From contig NZ_AP027361.1 of the NCBI RefSeq assembly GCF_030295915.1, positions 2,232,001-2,296,000 on the forward strand: a stretch of 64,000 nt of DNA, in the 5' to 3' direction. The position numbers were made by a program, and so were the translations under genes. This DNA is from Thalassotalea sediminis (GTDB lineage: Bacteria; Pseudomonadota; Gammaproteobacteria; Enterobacterales; Alteromonadaceae). Shown here piece after piece: positions 36,229 through 44,459 of the stretch; positions within the stretch are counted from its first letter, which is position 1; the number at the start of each line of letters is the position of its first letter. Under the pieces are notes generated by a model, which was not told the DNA's origin, made no database searches, and saw only the letters and a program-made list of their open reading frames with translations.

Positions 36229-37302
36229 CTAATAAATCGTAAATGACGTGCCAGAGTCTTCTAACGCTTGATAAAAATCCTCTATTTGACACTGTTCTTC
36301 TAATTGACAAATTACACGATATTTTTCAATTGCAGGTTGGTAGCCTTGCAATGCTGCTTTAAATAGCCAATTAACCGCAGTTTCAACATCTCTTTGTCCT
36401 TCAATCCCAGTAATATAAAGTTCAGCCAAATTAGTTTGCCCAGGTGCATAGCCTAACTCTGCCGAATGCTTTAATAAAGTAAAGGCTTTTTCAAACCTAT
36501 CTTCAATATACGTTGTCTTCAAATAAGCCATCGCTTGAGTGTTTTGCCGCTTTCCGGGTATGAAGCGCCATTCTTGTTCGGCTATTTCAAGCTCGGTTAC
36601 AACATGGCCATCAATCATATAGGCCGTTCTATTTCGACCAATATAATTCAGCTCAGGTCTAACAACACGATAAATAAAACCTTGCTGGAACAGTTGATCT
36701 AATTGTGTGTAAGAAAAGTGGTGTCTTTTTTTCTCGAAATAATCATCACTGACTGTATGCCCTAGGCTAACACCATTGCTTAGCGTAGATTTTAGTGGAT
36801 AAAAGTAATTTCCATAAACAAGAGAAACCATTCCACCAGTAATATCGACAATTTTTGCAACACGATACTTTTGATGTGGACGAAAATCACCGACGGACTT
36901 TTGGTAGTCTAAATAATAAAAGTCATTTACTTTAGGTGCATCAATATACGTTTGGCTTTGACGAACTTGTTGTTGTTCTTCAGAGAAATAAAAGATTAAA
37001 AGTAAAACAATTAAAAAACTGCCAGTAAAAGTGCTTAATAGTCGTAAATTATTAAGCAATGCTAAGGCAAAATTTGAAAAAATTAACGTTAAATCAGTTG
37101 AATTACGTGGAATATCAACAATATTATGGCATTGCAAACAATGAACCTGAGTATTTCGCTTAATTGGTATTATTGGTAAATATTCAAGAAAATAATAGCC
37201 ATAAGTAACTATAGAGTTAACGCGATGCGTTTGGCCACCACAGTCAGAACATTGCAATTTATCAGTTGTTCCCAAACATAATATCGATTCTCGGTAATCC
37301 AT
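36229..37302 (-). CDS. Zinc-ribbon membrane protein with Sel1-like repeats
   Basis: A 357-residue protein. The N-terminal zinc ribbon has two CxxC pairs (CSDCGG and CLQC), followed by a membrane helix (STFTGSFLIVLLLIFYF). A beta-rich domain of about 130 residues comes next. Two Sel1/TPR-like repeats close the protein (AFTLLKHSAELGYAPGQTNLAELYITG, AVNWLFKAALQGYQPAIEKY). The layout suggests a membrane-anchored interaction protein. No function is recognised and neighbours are unrelated. Confidence 0.75.
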   Translation of the reverse strand: MDYRESILCLGTTDKLQCSDCGGQTHRVNSIVTYGYYFLEYLPIIPIKRNTQVHCLQCHNIVDIPRNSTDLTLIFSNFALALLNNLRLLSTFTGSFLIVLLLIFYFSEEQQQVRQSQTYIDAPKVNDFYYLDYQKSVGDFRPHQKYRVAKIVDITGGMVSLVYGNYFYPLKSTLSNGVSLGHTVSDDYFEKKRHHFSYTQLDQLFQQGFIYRVVRPELNYIGRNRTAYMIDGHVVTELEIAEQEWRFIPGKRQNTQAMAYLKTTYIEDRFEKAFTLLKHSAELGYAPGQTNLAELYITGIEGQRDVETAVNWLFKAALQGYQPAIEKYRVICQLEEQCQIEDFYQALEDSGTSFTIY

Positions 37303-37528
37303 CTTTTATCCGTTATTATTATCCTCACTTATTTTTATAGCATCCGTTTATAAATCAAACAAGCAAATATACTAAGTTTTTCGTACATATAAAATAGAAA
37401 GACAATATGGAAGAAAAAGCGCTATGGTTTGGTGAGCACTCAATTAATGGACCAAGCTAACATTACATTCTTGGACACCTAAAACTATATAGGCAACCCT
37501 AGTTGTTATTTACTTCTTAACTTATACG

Positions 37529-37858
37529 CTATTTTATCGCCTTCGCTCGTGCAAGCTTAAAAGTACAAAATGCTAATATAACGGCAATGATCCCTCGAGG
37601 CGCAGGATTGGTAAAATCTAAGGCATGTGCAATTTTATATGGTACGCCAAGGTCAACCATTAGCCAGCGACTGTATGTTGTCGCAGCGACATCTTGCATA
37701 GATGGTGCATTAGGAAAGCTATACTCCCCAACAAAAATCCAACAAAGAGCCTGTATGCTCAAAAACACTATAATTGTCAGCAATATGGCAATACGTAGAG
37801 AAAAACGAGGGCCAATGACCAGTTCTTTTGATGATTTTTGATCAATTGTTTTTTCCAT
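37529..37858 (-). CDS. Small membrane protein, unknown function
   Basis: A 109-residue protein. The ATG at 37858 is preferred to the one four codons upstream, which abuts AAAAGG too closely. A cytoplasmic tail is followed by a helix (IAILLTIIVFLSIQALCWIFV), a soluble loop of about 45 residues with conserved-looking YKIAHALDF, and a second helix (GIIAVILAFCTFKLA). No family is recognised. It is isolated between gaps. Confidence 0.6.
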   Translation of the reverse strand: MEKTIDQKSSKELVIGPRFSLRIAILLTIIVFLSIQALCWIFVGEYSFPNAPSMQDVAATTYSRWLMVDLGVPYKIAHALDFTNPAPRGIIAVILAFCTFKLARAKAIK

Positions 37859-38090
37859 TAAAATATACATCCTTTTAAGTACAACTTCCCAATAGTTTAT
37901 TCATTATTAAAACGGATAAAAAGAGGCTAGTAACATTTTTCGAATTTTCATGCTTTTTAAATAATAAATATGTCACTGCCCTTTTTATTCAAACTTGGCA
38001 AATGAAAAGAAATAAACTACGATAGGTGTCGTACATGTATAAAAAACCAACAACAAATCCAAAAATATAATGATAAAAGGACGACAAACG

Positions 38091-39266
38091 ATGAAACGAT
38101 TAATCCTACTGGTTTTATTGTCAATACCAAACTTAGCAGTCGCGATAGATAATAATATTTCAATTGGACATACAATAAAAATTGAATCTGAAATTCTCAA
38201 AGAACAACGCCGTATTCAAATCCACTTACCCGATGCTTACCTCACCAGCAAAAATAACTTTCCAGTACTTTATCTTACCGACGGCCCAGAACACTTCAAC
38301 CATACGGTTGGTACAATGAACTTTCTCGCTGAAAATGGTCGTATGCCACAAATGATCATTGTAGGCGTTGCCAACACAGACAGAGCTCGTGACTTAACAC
38401 CTAAAATATTAATATCAAAAGATGAGCGATTTCAAAATGGCGGCGGTGCCGATAACTTTTTAAACTTTTTTGAACAGGAGTTAATCCCCTATATTGAAAA
38501 AAACTATCGCACTCAACCTTATCGCATTTTCAGTGGTCACTCATTCGGCGGATTATTTGCAATAAACGCTTTTTTAACAAAACCACATTTATTTAACGCT
38601 TACATTGCAGTAAGCCCTAGTTTGTGGTGGGATGAACAACGCTTAGTGGATGATGCGAAAAAGTTTTTTACGCAAACTAGATCACTTGAACGCACCCTCT
38701 TTGTCACCATGGCTGATGAAGGTGATAGAATGACCGTCCCTTATAACAATTTCCTTAACGTCGCAAAAGAAAACAATATTGACGGTTTAATATTTGCTCA
38801 CAAAGAGTTTGATGATGAAGATCACGGCTCAACGGTATTGCGTAGTCAGTATTTTGGGCTTAAGCAAGCATGGGATGGCTGGCTAATGCCACGTGAGGCT
38901 TTTACCCAAGGCTTAAGTGCTGTTCAAGCTCACTATAAAAATATTTCATCTAAGTTTGGCTTTGATGTAAAAGTACCCGAAGGAATAATTAACAATTTGG
39001 GCTACATAGCATTAGGCAATGAAAAATTAGAAGAAGCATTAGAAATATTTGCTTATAACGTGAAAATGTATCCAAACTCAGCAAATGTTTACGATAGCTT
39101 AGCTGAAGCACAAGAAAACGTTGGCCAGTTAAATAAGGCTTATAAAAACTATTCAAAAGCATTGAAAATGGCAGCACCAAATAACAGAAACATTGCGCTT
39201 TTTGAACAGAATAAAGCAAGAGTTGCCAAGCGTTTAGCAAGTGAAAGCATTACTGCAGACGATTAA
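38091..39266 (+). CDS. Exported alpha/beta hydrolase (putative esterase) with C-terminal TPR
   Basis: A 391-residue protein, ATG at 38091 with AAAAGGA upstream. A signal peptide (MKRLILLVLLSIPNLAVA) precedes an esterase D/Fes-like hydrolase domain with FPVLYLTDGPEHF, the nucleophile Ser151 in GHSFGG, and an expected acid/His near EFDDEDHGSTVL. The last 90 residues contain TPR-like repeats (GNEKLEEALEIFAYNVKMYPN, GQLNKAYKNYSKALKMA). Related marine proteins are annotated as IroE-like or carbohydrate esterases. Substrate unknown. Confidence 0.85.
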   Translation: MKRLILLVLLSIPNLAVAIDNNISIGHTIKIESEILKEQRRIQIHLPDAYLTSKNNFPVLYLTDGPEHFNHTVGTMNFLAENGRMPQMIIVGVANTDRARDLTPKILISKDERFQNGGGADNFLNFFEQELIPYIEKNYRTQPYRIFSGHSFGGLFAINAFLTKPHLFNAYIAVSPSLWWDEQRLVDDAKKFFTQTRSLERTLFVTMADEGDRMTVPYNNFLNVAKENNIDGLIFAHKEFDDEDHGSTVLRSQYFGLKQAWDGWLMPREAFTQGLSAVQAHYKNISSKFGFDVKVPEGIINNLGYIALGNEKLEEALEIFAYNVKMYPNSANVYDSLAEAQENVGQLNKAYKNYSKALKMAAPNNRNIALFEQNKARVAKRLASESITADD

Positions 39267-39418
39267 AATATAAAGTAATAAGGGGTCGGTGATTTTTTTA
39301 AATGACAAAAATGTCCACCTCCTTTTATTTTCTGTATTTCACCTTCTTGATCTTGATAATGAATCACATCAAAATAGGTTGAAGTTCGATCAGGCACGTA
39401 TGTTAGGAGAAGCTAGGA

Positions 39419-40231
39419 GTGTTATTAAAACAATCAAGTATAATACCTGCTGCTAGCTTTAATGATTTTGGTCTTCGTATGATAGTGCCCAATAAGCTGC
39501 TTGCTAACTGGGTACAATGTTTATGGACGACCAACCCTATGAATGCCACTCCCCCTTTAATCGAAGAAAAACTATACCCCGATGCTGGCTCAAGCCTAAT
39601 GTTTATATTTAACAATAACAGCGTAGATATCCGTTATTATCATTATACGCAGGTTATTACTCACCGTTGGGATACATCGGTTCATTATATTAGTGTACGT
39701 TTCAAGCCTGGAGCGGCTCAAGCTCTGCTAGATATTGATAGTTTGTCGAATCAGAATGAAGAAATCGATTTGATAACGAATAATTTTTCAACTCGTGCTG
39801 AGTTACAAAGACTTGCCGAATCTATGGACAAATTATCGATAGATAAACAACTAGAGAAAATACAATGTTGGCTTTTGCAACGTGCAATGCACGTTCAACA
39901 ACGTTTTAATAAATGGATAGCTATTTTAACGCAAGCCTCTAGTTGTCTGATTGCACCGAATCAACTGGCGGAAAAATATGGCTTTAGTCGCCGTACTTTA
40001 GAACGGCAGTTGCGCAAATACTCAGGGTGTTCACCTCTGCAATTATATGGCTTTGCTCAAATTCGTGGCGCAAGACAACGGTTAATTACCACCAGTGATA
40101 GTTTAAGTGAAATAGCATTAGACTGTGGCTATTATGATCAAGCGCATTTTACGAATGTTTTTCATGAGAAAACCTTAGAAACGCCTTTGCAATATCGAAA
40201 AAGAAAATTGTCGCAAATTTCCAATCGGTAA
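39419..40231 (+). CDS. AraC family transcriptional regulator
   Basis: A 270-residue protein with a GTG start at 39419 behind two GGAG-like sites. The N-terminal half (LLANWVQCLWTTNP, YPDAGSSLMFIF, HYISVRFKPGAAQALL) is the DUF6597-type sensor. The C-terminal HTH has APNQLAEKYGFSRRTLERQLRKYSG and ISEIALDCGYYDQAHFTNVF-type helices. It lies 47 bp upstream of an AhpD-like gene and a YrhK-like gene on the same strand, which are its likely targets. Confidence 0.88.
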   Translation: MLLKQSSIIPAASFNDFGLRMIVPNKLLANWVQCLWTTNPMNATPPLIEEKLYPDAGSSLMFIFNNNSVDIRYYHYTQVITHRWDTSVHYISVRFKPGAAQALLDIDSLSNQNEEIDLITNNFSTRAELQRLAESMDKLSIDKQLEKIQCWLLQRAMHVQQRFNKWIAILTQASSCLIAPNQLAEKYGFSRRTLERQLRKYSGCSPLQLYGFAQIRGARQRLITTSDSLSEIALDCGYYDQAHFTNVFHEKTLETPLQYRKRKLSQISNR

Positions 40232-40278
40232 TATCTATCAGTCCTTAAAATGACGTTAATTATTTTAAGGAGCACAAT

Positions 40279-40734
40279 ATGCAACCGAGACTTTCACCCG
40301 AAAACCTATACAAAAACTGCCCTCGCGTGCCAACTCACCTTATTGGTTTAGGCAAGCTCGCAGACAATGAAACGCTATCAAAACAATTACTTCATTTAGT
40401 GAAGTTAAGAGCCTCGCAAATAAACCACTGTGGTTTCTGCCAAAAAATGCATGCCGATGAAGCCAGAGCAGATGGTGAACAACAATCTAGGTTGGATGTA
40501 TTGTCCGCTTGGCGAGAGCTATCTTGTTTTACTGCGCAAGAACGCGCAGCACTTGCATGGACTGAAGCATTAACCCTGATAGCAAGTGAAGAGATTACCG
40601 ATCAAACTTATCAACAAGTTACTGAGGCATTTGGTGAGCAAGGTGTCGTAGAGCTAACAACCGTAATCCTTGAAATAAATAGTTGGAACCGAATATCTGT
40701 GGGTTTTGGTTTTCAGCCAGAAATTAAAGCATGA
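40279..40734 (+). CDS. Carboxymuconolactone decarboxylase/AhpD-like protein
   Basis: A 151-residue helical protein starting MQPRLSPENLYKNCPRVP. The motif C51-G-F-C54 with H58 (HCGFCQKMHADEAR) is that of AhpD-like thiol enzymes, and NSWNRISVGF is conserved in this subfamily. A clear AAGGAG precedes the ATG. The gene lies between an AraC regulator and a small YrhK-like membrane protein 8 bp downstream, an arrangement typical for stress-related carboxymuconolactone decarboxylase homologues. The reaction is not known. Confidence 0.88.
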   Translation: MQPRLSPENLYKNCPRVPTHLIGLGKLADNETLSKQLLHLVKLRASQINHCGFCQKMHADEARADGEQQSRLDVLSAWRELSCFTAQERAALAWTEALTLIASEEITDQTYQQVTEAFGEQGVVELTTVILEINSWNRISVGFGFQPEIKA

Positions 40735-40742
40735 GGTGAGCG

Positions 40743-40919
40743 ATGACAACAAAAATACGCGATCGTATTGCAATAAATAAACTGGGTATATTGGCAAGCT
40801 TGTCTTTCTTCTTTGGCAGCTCATTATTTTTACCTACTTTTGCAGAATACGCCACAACAGGAGTTTGGCTTTTTATGTTGGGTTCAGCGCTAATGTTTAT
40901 CGACATCATTCGCCCTTAG
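40743..40919 (+). CDS. YrhK-like small membrane protein
   Basis: A 58-residue protein starting MTTKIRDRIAINKLGILA. It has two hydrophobic helices joined by a short loop (FFFGSSLFLP, GVWLFMLGSALMFIDII), matching the YrhK domain pattern. GAGGTGA lies just upstream of the ATG and overlaps the stop of the preceding AhpD-like gene, so the two are co-transcribed and probably translationally linked. It probably sits in the inner membrane; its role is unknown. Confidence 0.7.
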   Translation: MTTKIRDRIAINKLGILASLSFFFGSSLFLPTFAEYATTGVWLFMLGSALMFIDIIRP

Positions 40920-41162
40920 TCGGTACATAAACGTTAATTATTAGCACCTTAGCATAACTAGCCAAGGGAATAGGTTTTCGCTGATTATTTTACGAATTCC
41001 GCTTAAATTAATCAGCGCAACCTAATAACAAGAGTATAAGCACACATCTATTTCATTACTCCTCACATTGTCAATTATTGTGTTACTAGCCCTTATTTTT
41101 GGCGATATTATCTGTTCAACACTACACTTAGTTGAGTAGTTTATTGATTGATAAGGTCTGTG

Positions 41163-41363
41163 ATGAAAGTGTGCAAATACATTGATATGGATGCCAACAT
41201 ACTACTGGGTATTGCTAATGATAGGTTACGACATGAATGCACAAATCTACACAGCCTTGCAGCACTAATGGATGTTAAAGAGCAGCAACTAGAAAATAGA
41301 CTCGCTGAAATTAATTTTCATTATGAAGCAGGTTTAAACCAATTTATGCCCAATATTCAATAG
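41163..41363 (+). CDS. DUF4250 family protein
   Basis: A 66-residue cytoplasmic protein, ATG at 41163 behind AAGG. DANILLGIANDRLRHEC, SLAALMDVKEQQLENRL and the final NQF are the conserved core of DUF4250, a small helical family of unknown function. The length is typical. It marks the left edge of the repeat-containing island. Confidence 0.8.
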   Translation: MKVCKYIDMDANILLGIANDRLRHECTNLHSLAALMDVKEQQLENRLAEINFHYEAGLNQFMPNIQ

Positions 41364-41517
41364 CTGCATGTTGGTTTTTAAATTGGCAAGTTACGTTATT
41401 CATATACTTGCCAAGGACAAGGTATGCACAAAAGAATATAAATTAAACAAAAATGTCATCTCCCTTTTTGCAACCTCTCTAAAAACATACTTACCTACTC
41501 GGTGTACTAGCTAAATT

Positions 41518-41797
41518 ATATTGCGGCGGTGGCCGCAGCACCCAAAGGGAATTGGTCGGTGAATTCCCTTTGGAAACCCTCACCGCCCCGCTCTGCAACT
41601 ACCTCTCGAAAAATATCGACGATATTATCGATACCTTGCGATACGGCTACAAGCCTAAACGCAAGCGCTCGACACCCTATCTCGCGTCGATAATTCGTAT
41701 TCGTCATTTTCCTCTCGATGCAGAGAAGGGAACCAGTATCAACTGCCCAGCTCGCTTCTAAAGTCAACTTAAATTAGAAACAATGAAATTAAACACC
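41518..41797 (-). repeat. Structured repeat element, copy A
   Basis: A non-coding element read on the minus strand. It begins with GGTGTTTAATTTCATTG (41797 downwards), which overlaps the stop of the downstream-lying gene 41797-42474. A branched core follows, with pairs CTCTGCA/TGCAGAG and ATTATCGA/TCGATAAT and a TTGCG/CGCAA hairpin. Two strong hairpins end it: CCAAAGGGAATT/AATTCCCTTTGG (41542-41573) and TGCGGC/GCCGCA (41522-41537). Same 3' architecture as copies B, C and D. It occupies most of the 433-bp gap after the DUF4250 gene. Confidence 0.7.
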
Positions 41798-42474
41798 TAT
41801 TGTTGTGTTTTCTGCTTCCAAAAGTTGCCAAGAATTAACAACCATAGACAAGCAATAAATTCTCCGGCTGTGCCTACTATTGAGATGTATGTGGGTAAAC
41901 TGTCACTGGTAAGTAAAAAATTTAAAACGAACTCCGTTATATAATTAATGATCCCCGACACTATCAACAGCCAACCGATTATTGAAGGAAGCAAGTGTGA
42001 TTGAATCGCTAGTACACCAAACAAAATTAGCCAAACACCAGTCAATACTTGAATAAGCATAAAGCCTTGAGAAAATGATAATGATAACAACAAAATGCGT
42101 TGAGCAACTTCTACCGAATGTTCAATACCACTACTTATCAAGCTGACAATTTCTACATAAGATAAGGTATTAGCTAAAAATGCTGCCGCCCCGACCAAAC
42201 CAACACTCAATAATAATAGTGCTAAGGTATAATTTGTTTTATTAAATATGACAAAAAGTAATACTGACATAGCAGTAAACGCGATAAAACTTACTAAACA
42301 ACCCGTTATCCCCCATCGGAATAAACCCAGATTTTGCTCGAAATTAACCATTGTCTGTAATGAGTCGTGCCAATTAAACATAACAGATGGCACGTATACC
42401 ATGCCAAAAATACCACTGATAATTAATATCAAATAGCTCGCTCCTGCTAACCTCACTAATTTATTCGTAAGCAC
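41797..42474 (-). CDS. DUF4386 family membrane protein
   Basis: A 225-residue multipass protein with a GTG start at 42474 and GGAG 8 nt upstream. MLTNKLVRLAGASYLILIISGIFG and the six or so hydrophobic helices, with LIQVLTGVWLILFGVLA, match DUF4386, a family of unknown role. It lies between repeat copies B and A, both in its own orientation, and its TAG stop shares its last base with copy A. This gene-plus-element arrangement resembles a cassette. Confidence 0.8.
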   Translation of the reverse strand: MLTNKLVRLAGASYLILIISGIFGMVYVPSVMFNWHDSLQTMVNFEQNLGLFRWGITGCLVSFIAFTAMSVLLFVIFNKTNYTLALLLLSVGLVGAAAFLANTLSYVEIVSLISSGIEHSVEVAQRILLLSLSFSQGFMLIQVLTGVWLILFGVLAIQSHLLPSIIGWLLIVSGIINYITEFVLNFLLTSDSLPTYISIVGTAGEFIACLWLLILGNFWKQKTQQ

Positions 42475-42559
42475 TATACGTCTCCTATATGTTCAAAATG
42501 TATGAACACATAGGTTTGCAAATTAAAGCATGAAAAGCGTCCTATCCTACAGGGGAGTA

Positions 42560-42843
42560 CTGTTATTGTCGGTGTGCCGACAGCACGCAAAGGGGAAATA
42601 ACACCAGTTTCCCCCTTGCAACCCCCTCGGTGCCCAAACAGCGGAATACTTTGTTAAATCACTAGCGTAAACCTCGATACCTGCCGAATGCTCGTCCCTC
42701 TGCACGGCAGCCCTCAACATCGATGTTTCGGCTCGAGGCTTACCCTTGCTAGTCATTTAACAAACCGCTGACATGGGAATTGGTGTTAACTGCACTGCTC
42801 ACTTTTATCGTTAACTTAGTTAGAAACAACGAAATTAAACACC
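42560..42843 (-). repeat. Structured repeat element, copy B
   Basis: Read on the minus strand it starts with GGTGTTTAATTTCGTTG (42843 downwards). A long branched stem follows: TTTGTTAAAT (42650-42659) with ATTTAACAAA (42755-42764), ACTAGC/GCTAGT, CCTCGA/TCGAGG and CTGCCG/CGGCAG. It ends with the two hairpins CAAAGGGGAAA/TTTCCCCCTTG (42588-42618, one mismatch) and TGTCGG/CCGACA (42567-42582). It contains no plausible gene. Confidence 0.75.
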
Positions 42844-43113
42844 AAACGAGAACGAAGCATTAAGTCTACTTTTAGCAAATGCCTAAAATCTAAAAGCTCG
42901 CTGCATGTATTGCTGGCACGACGCCAGCAAAGTTAAGTAGCATAGGATATGCGTTCTTAGTGTTACATCGAAAGCGAGATTGTGATTTTAGAAAAAGCAT
43001 TTGCAAGCAGCTCCGAGGGATTCCAAAGGGAGGCCGGAGGCAGTCTCCCTTTGGGTGCCGTCGCCACCGCGACAACATAGCCAGAACTAAAACACCAAAT
43101 TCTAAAGTATTTT
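42822..43113 (+). repeat. Structured repeat element, copy C
   Basis: It starts with CAACGAAATTAAACACC, shared with the start of copy B in inverted orientation, so B and C are head to head. The core is the stem GCAAATGCCTAAAATC (42875-42890) with GATTTTAG (42984-42991) and GCATTTGC (42997-43004). This stem encloses the hairpins TTGCTGGC/GCCAGCAA and TTAAG.GCATA/TATGC.CTTAG. The 3' hairpins are CCAAAGGGAG/CTCCCTTTGG (43023-43054) and GTCGC/GCGAC (43060-43073). It is close in sequence to copy D, and similarity extends to a shared TAAAGTATTT. Confidence 0.8.
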
Positions 43114-43167
43114 AATTTGTATCTGACCCTATTTATTTCACCATAAACGTCACCGACCCCTTTTATT

Positions 43168-43935
43168 TTAATGAAATTTTATTTCAGAATCTTGTCTGTA
43201 ACTATACTCTCCAATTATCCCTAAATTTTGCAACTCTCTGACAATACTCCACATAACCATTCTGTATTTGTATTCATCGTCATTTTTTAAGTAAGAGTCA
43301 GCAAGTAAATAGAGAGAAATAGTCAAGTTATTGCGATCAAAGATAACTTTTTTGTAATTGCGAATGTTAAGTACAAGGTAAGTCTGTAGAAGCGCTTTGT
43401 AGGTAATATTGTCATAATATTTTGTAGCTAAAAAAGTATATTCATCTGTAAGGTATTTTTTGTTTTTTACTGCGTCAACTAAATCAATCTTATTGGACAT
43501 TGCTGAGCTTATATATTCATATATTCCAAAAATTTTATCTTCACCATCAGCGTGAATTGCATTCAAAAGTTTGATATTCAGACAGTCACTTTCAATTTTA
43601 TCTTTTGCAATTTTTTTCAATAGAGTTTTATTATGACTATTTAACACGCTCAAAGCCTCTTCAAATAATGCCATTGTTAAAGCAGTATTACACCATTCGA
43701 AATTAGGTAATCTTTCAAAGGCATTTATCAATTCTCTGTCATGTCCATCCAATTTAGCGTCAGAGTTCATTAAAGCAATATAAGCTTGTTTTAACTCATG
43801 AGAATCATGGGCAGTTAAGTATTTTGGAAGTGCAAGTGACTCAACATTTATTTTAGTTTGTAGATCAGCTGCTGAAGAGTTAATTGAATATAAACAGCTA
43901 CTTATAACTACAATATAAATTAGAAATTGATTCAT
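43168..43935 (-). CDS. Exported protein, unknown function
   Basis: A 255-residue protein with a signal peptide (MNQFLIYIVVISSCLYSINSSAA) and a helical mature part poor in Gly and Pro. Parts such as FEEALSVLNSHNKTLLKKIAKD and YKALLQTYLVLNIRNYKK suggest helical hairpins, perhaps degenerate TPR-like repeats, but no family is recognised. The base composition is very AT-rich compared with the flanking TCA genes. It lies between repeat copies C and D, in the opposite orientation to both, and is probably part of the accessory island. Confidence 0.65.
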   Translation of the reverse strand: MNQFLIYIVVISSCLYSINSSAADLQTKINVESLALPKYLTAHDSHELKQAYIALMNSDAKLDGHDRELINAFERLPNFEWCNTALTMALFEEALSVLNSHNKTLLKKIAKDKIESDCLNIKLLNAIHADGEDKIFGIYEYISSAMSNKIDLVDAVKNKKYLTDEYTFLATKYYDNITYKALLQTYLVLNIRNYKKVIFDRNNLTISLYLLADSYLKNDDEYKYRMVMWSIVRELQNLGIIGEYSYRQDSEIKFH

Positions 43936-44074
43936 TTTGAAAAGTCCCTTTTAGTGCGAATACAGAATCGAGCATAATCAATTGCCTAGATTCATCTTAC
44001 AATATATTTCGATTATCGATAACAAGTCAAACGGTTTCAGCTAGACTGAATCAACGCTAAGTGATTCAGAGGGA

Positions 44075-44364
44075 AAGCAACGAAATTAAACTCCAAACGA
44101 GAACGAAGCATTAAGTCTGCTTTGAGCAAATGCCTAAAATCGAAAAGCTCGCTGCATGTATTGCTGGCACGACGCCAGCAAAGCTAAGTAGCATAGAATA
44201 TGCGTTCTTAGCGTTACATCGAAAGCGAGATCTTGATTTTAGAGACAGCATTTGCAAGCAGCGCGCAGGGAGTCCAGAGGGGCTTCGCGCAAAGCCCCTT
44301 CTGGGTGCCGTCGAGCACCCTCGACAATATAAGTAGAAAATAAAACTAAACCTTAAAGTATTTA
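44075..44364 (+). repeat. Structured repeat element, copy D
   Basis: It starts with CAACGAAATTAAACTCC and closely follows copy C. The long stem is 44126-44141 with 44235-44242 and 44248-44255, and the hairpins TTGCTGGC/GCCAGCAA and CTAAG.GCATA/TATGC.CTTAG are kept. The 3' hairpins are CCAGAGGGGCTT with AAGCCCC-TTCTGG (44274-44304) and GTCGA/TCGAC (44310-44325). It fills most of the 524-bp gap between two genes. Confidence 0.8.
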
Positions 44365-44459
44365 ACAAGAATAAATCATCCATTCTCTACTATGAAGATT
44401 CTATATACTACCCTCCTCGTTATTACTATACTTATCCTAAATATCTATAACTCATCATT

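Noticed and set aside
42653..42761. Integron attC site in repeat copy B
   Set aside because: GTTAAAT and ATTTAAC fit GTTRRRY and RYYYAAC, but they occur in the reverse order to an attC site (which has RYYYAAC first), and no integrase gene or other matching sites are seen.
41518..44364. Retron or group II intron
   Set aside because: No reverse transcriptase gene, no domain V-like motif and no msr/msd-type arrangement was found nearby, so neither label is supported.
41516..44383. Open frames at 41516-41767, 41552-41761, 42547-42756, 42890-43078, 44111-44383 and 44130-44336 as genes
   Set aside because: All lie inside the inverted-repeat elements, lack ribosome sites and are not kept intact between copies; the hairpin structure explains the sequence better.
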